Below, piece by piece: positions 14,664-16,590 of a stretch of 16,590 nt of DNA (positions are counted from its first letter, which is position 1; each line of letters starts with the position of its first letter). A model generated the notes under the pieces. It did not search any database. It was not told where the DNA came from and saw only the letters and a program-made list of their open reading frames with translations. Origin of the DNA: UBA7374 sp965660635 (GTDB lineage: Bacteria; Verrucomicrobiota; Verrucomicrobiia; Opitutales; Coraliomargaritaceae); the NCBI GenBank assembly GCA_965660635.1, contig CBFIAS010000039.1:1-16590 (forward strand), given 5' to 3'. Both the position numbers and the translations under genes were made by a program.

Positions 14664-16460
14664 ATGGAATCGCCGGAAAACCCAGAGCGTACAACCCCGG
14701 ACAATGCCTCCGGCAATCCAGCGGAGCCCTGGGTGTTGCTGCTCTTCGATGATCAATACCGGCTGGCCTGCCGCAAAGACGACGAAGCCCAGGCAATTGA
14801 AGTCCCCGCCAGTCAATCTGATGGCACGGACGAAAGCCCCGCCGCTGCGGCTAGTCGCATCACCGGCCAACCCGGCACGCACCGCATTGCCACAGGCCTT
14901 ATCGAAGGACGCGAGTTTGCCCTTCATGTCTGTGTAGGCGTAAATTTCCCCGATCCATCCTTCGCCTGCCACAGCCTGAATGCTCTGGAAAAAGAGCGTG
15001 CTGCCGGATCCATCCGCTTGTCCCCGCGGCTGGCCGCTGCGCTCCGCGCCCTCGACCCTGTCCTCTACCGTCTCCCCTACCTCGACCTCGGAGAACACCA
15101 GTACATCTACCGCTTCCGCACCGCCAAGGAACGCAACCGCCAGATCTACGTGGATCGCCAGTCGCAGGCCCTCTACCAGAGCCAGCTCTGCTCCGTCGTG
15201 AAAGCTGCCCGCCGAACCCGCGAAAATACTTCCGGCGCACCCGCCTGCCTCGACTTCGGCCCCGTCCAGTACATTCTCCCCAGTCATTTCGGCTTCTGCC
15301 TTGGTGTGCAAAACGCCATCGAACGCGCTTACGAGACTGTTGCGGCACACCCCGGCCAGCGCGTCTTCATGCTCAGCGAGCTGATCCACAACCCGTTCGT
15401 CAACCAGGATCTCCTCGCCCGTGGTCTCCGCTACCTCCAGACCGACAAGGGCCTGCCCCTCCGCGCCGATGGTGCCATGGCCACCGGGCACAACGATCCC
15501 GACGCCCTCTGGAACCAGCTTACCCCCGACGATATCGTCATCATCCCCGCCTTCGGGGCGACCAACGAGGACAAGGCACGGCTGATCCGCGCCGGCATCC
15601 CCATCCGCCGCCACGACGCCACCTGCATGCTCGTTGAAAAAGTCTGGAAGGCCGCCCGCCGCTACGCCGCCGAGGGCTTCACCGTCCTCATTCACGGCAA
15701 GTCCGAGCACGAAGAGACCAAAGCCACCTTCTCCAACAGCGCCAGCCACGGCCCCGCCCTGATGATCCGCAACCATGCCCACGCCGAGGCCCTGGCCGAT
15801 GTCATCCGGCTTGATGGCCCGGCCAGGCGTGAACGATTCGAAAGCGCCTTCGCTGGCCTTTACTCCCGGGGCTTCGACCCGGAGCACGACCTTGAACGCA
15901 TCGCCGTGGTCAACCAGACCACCCTTCTGAGCAACGAGACCCTCCGCATCATCGACTACCTGCGGGAAGTCGTGGCCGAAAAACACGGCCCCGAAAACAT
16001 CGACCAACATCTCTGGTCAAAAGGCAAAGGGGATACCCTTTGCTACGCCACCCAGGTCAACCAGGACGCCCTGCACAGCGCCCTCGCCCAGCCCGTCGAT
16101 GTCGCCCTCGTCGTCGGCGGGCGCAACAGCTCCAACACGTATCAACTCTACCACGTCTGCCGCGACCACCTCGGGCACAACGCCCATTATATCCAGTCTG
16201 AGGACAACATCTTGTCCTTTGGCGAGATCCGCCACTATAGCTATCCTCTCGCCGGAGCCTCCACCCCCGGCGGCCAGGACATTCTCCGCCCGTTTCTTCC
16301 GGAGGACAAGAGCAGTCCTCTCACCATTCTCATCACCGGCGGGGCCTCTTGTCCCGACGGCATCATCCAGCAGGTCATCCACCGGATCAACGGCTTCTTC
16401 CCGGCAGAATCCCTCCGCCCGCTGGAAACGATTCTCGATGGCTTTACGGACAACGGCTGA
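14664..16460 (+). CDS. ispH: 4-hydroxy-3-methylbut-2-enyl diphosphate reductase with long N-terminal extension
   Basis: Last enzyme of the non-mevalonate isoprenoid pathway: an iron-sulfur reductase that makes IPP and DMAPP. The catalytic region (about 200-598) has the three cluster cysteines C212 (HFGFCLGV), C321 (DATCMLVEKV) and C460 (DTLCYATQ). It also has H242 (ELIHNP), H344 and the HEET segment (349-352), NQTT (417-420), NSSN (488-491) and GGASCPD (559-565). Wording such as IIPAFGA and IHGKSEHEET marks the longer plant/cyanobacterial subtype. Residues 1-200 are not part of usual IspH; they keep GC-rich third positions typical of coding DNA and have no recognised domain. The ATG at 14664 is the first clearly coding Met; alternatives are ATG 14619 and GTG 14559. 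A weak TTGACC lies at 14629. Confidence 0.92.
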   Translation: MESPENPERTTPDNASGNPAEPWVLLLFDDQYRLACRKDDEAQAIEVPASQSDGTDESPAAAASRITGQPGTHRIATGLIEGREFALHVCVGVNFPDPSFACHSLNALEKERAAGSIRLSPRLAAALRALDPVLYRLPYLDLGEHQYIYRFRTAKERNRQIYVDRQSQALYQSQLCSVVKAARRTRENTSGAPACLDFGPVQYILPSHFGFCLGVQNAIERAYETVAAHPGQRVFMLSELIHNPFVNQDLLARGLRYLQTDKGLPLRADGAMATGHNDPDALWNQLTPDDIVIIPAFGATNEDKARLIRAGIPIRRHDATCMLVEKVWKAARRYAAEGFTVLIHGKSEHEETKATFSNSASHGPALMIRNHAHAEALADVIRLDGPARRERFESAFAGLYSRGFDPEHDLERIAVVNQTTLLSNETLRIIDYLREVVAEKHGPENIDQHLWSKGKGDTLCYATQVNQDALHSALAQPVDVALVVGGRNSSNTYQLYHVCRDHLGHNAHYIQSEDNILSFGEIRHYSYPLAGASTPGGQDILRPFLPEDKSSPLTILITGGASCPDGIIQQVIHRINGFFPAESLRPLETILDGFTDNG

Positions 16461-16463
16461 ATT

Positions 16464-16478
16464 GCCTAGAGGCCTTTT
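16464..16478 (+). terminator. Possible weak terminator after ispH
   Basis: The palindrome GCCTAGAGGC lies just after the ispH stop and is followed by CTTTTT. The stem has only three or four pairs, so termination would be inefficient. Position and T-run are the only support. Confidence 0.3.
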
Positions 16479-16490
16479 TCCCGGATTTCC

Positions 16491-16580
16491 AAATCGAAAT
16501 CGAAATCCAAATCGAAACCGGAATCGAAGAGGAGTCAGGAGACAGAAGCCAGAAGACAGAAGCCAGCAGCCAGCAGCCAG
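16491..16580. repeat. Compound short tandem repeats, purine-rich
   Basis: Two adjoining repeat types. The first (16491-16530) is a degenerate 6-base unit AAATCG/GAAATC. The second (16541-16580) holds GACAGAAGCCAG twice (16541-16552 and 16555-16566) and then CAGC-type repeats to the end. The strand is almost free of T. The sequence is open in one frame, but that translation is low-complexity and not a credible protein. An ATG at 16582 starts MNA before the window ends; whether it begins a gene cannot be judged. Confidence 0.7.
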
Positions 16581-16590
16581 AATGAACGCC

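Noticed and set aside
14550..16010. 486-codon open frame antisense to ispH
   Set aside because: It mirrors the GC-rich codon structure of ispH on the opposite strand. It shows no recognisable motif, and ispH is unmistakable across the same bases.
16349..16585. 78-codon frame running through the terminal tandem repeats
   Set aside because: It starts inside ispH in another frame, and its end is simple-repeat translation.

Overview
The window is a GC-rich (roughly 60% by eye), densely packed stretch of bacterial chromosome made almost entirely of housekeeping genes. Gene content and protein style suggest a member of the Verrucomicrobiota, probably class Opitutae. The pointers are a long plant/cyanobacterial-type IspH, few recognisable Shine-Dalgarno sites, a dnaN that sits away from dnaA, and short purine-rich tandem repeats between genes. 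This assignment is an inference from protein character, not a database match.

Layout. 1-965: a type I mannose-6-phosphate isomerase (manA). 1136-5264: a forward run of grpE, dnaJ, purN, prmA and a RodZ-like membrane HTH protein; the dnaJ/purN and purN/prmA junctions overlap (TGATG, ATGA), so those genes are probably translationally coupled. 5297-7245 (reverse): prmC and prfA, i.e. release factor 1 and the methyltransferase that modifies its GGQ glutamine. 7304-8323 (forward, divergent from prfA): a HAD-superfamily phosphatase-like protein, then a small membrane protein (8402-8875) and gnd, 6-phosphogluconate dehydrogenase (8987-10492). 10493-10978: a regulatory-looking, partly AT-rich interval with foldable inverted repeats, a promoter-like sequence, a 60-residue zinc-ribbon-like protein and a strong hairpin terminator. 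10979-13032 (reverse): dnaN followed by an unrecognised membrane protein. 13289-14518 (reverse): a RelE/ParE-like protein followed by pssA. 14664-16460 (forward): ispH with an unusual N-terminal extension of about 200 residues. 16491-16580: purine-rich short tandem repeats.

How the genes fit together. GrpE and DnaJ are cochaperones of DnaK, which is not in the window. PrmA and PrmC are both methyltransferases acting on the translation apparatus (ribosomal protein L11 and release factors). ManA, Gnd, PurN, PssA and IspH cover sugar phosphate, pentose phosphate, purine, phospholipid and isoprenoid metabolism, and DnaN is the replication clamp. No insertion sequence, prophage, CRISPR array, rRNA or tRNA is recognisable. 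I find no obvious new multi-gene system. The points most worth a second look are the IspH extension, the lone RelE-like gene with a palindrome at its start, the small zinc-ribbon gene in its AT-rich island, and the foldable intergenic sequence after gnd.
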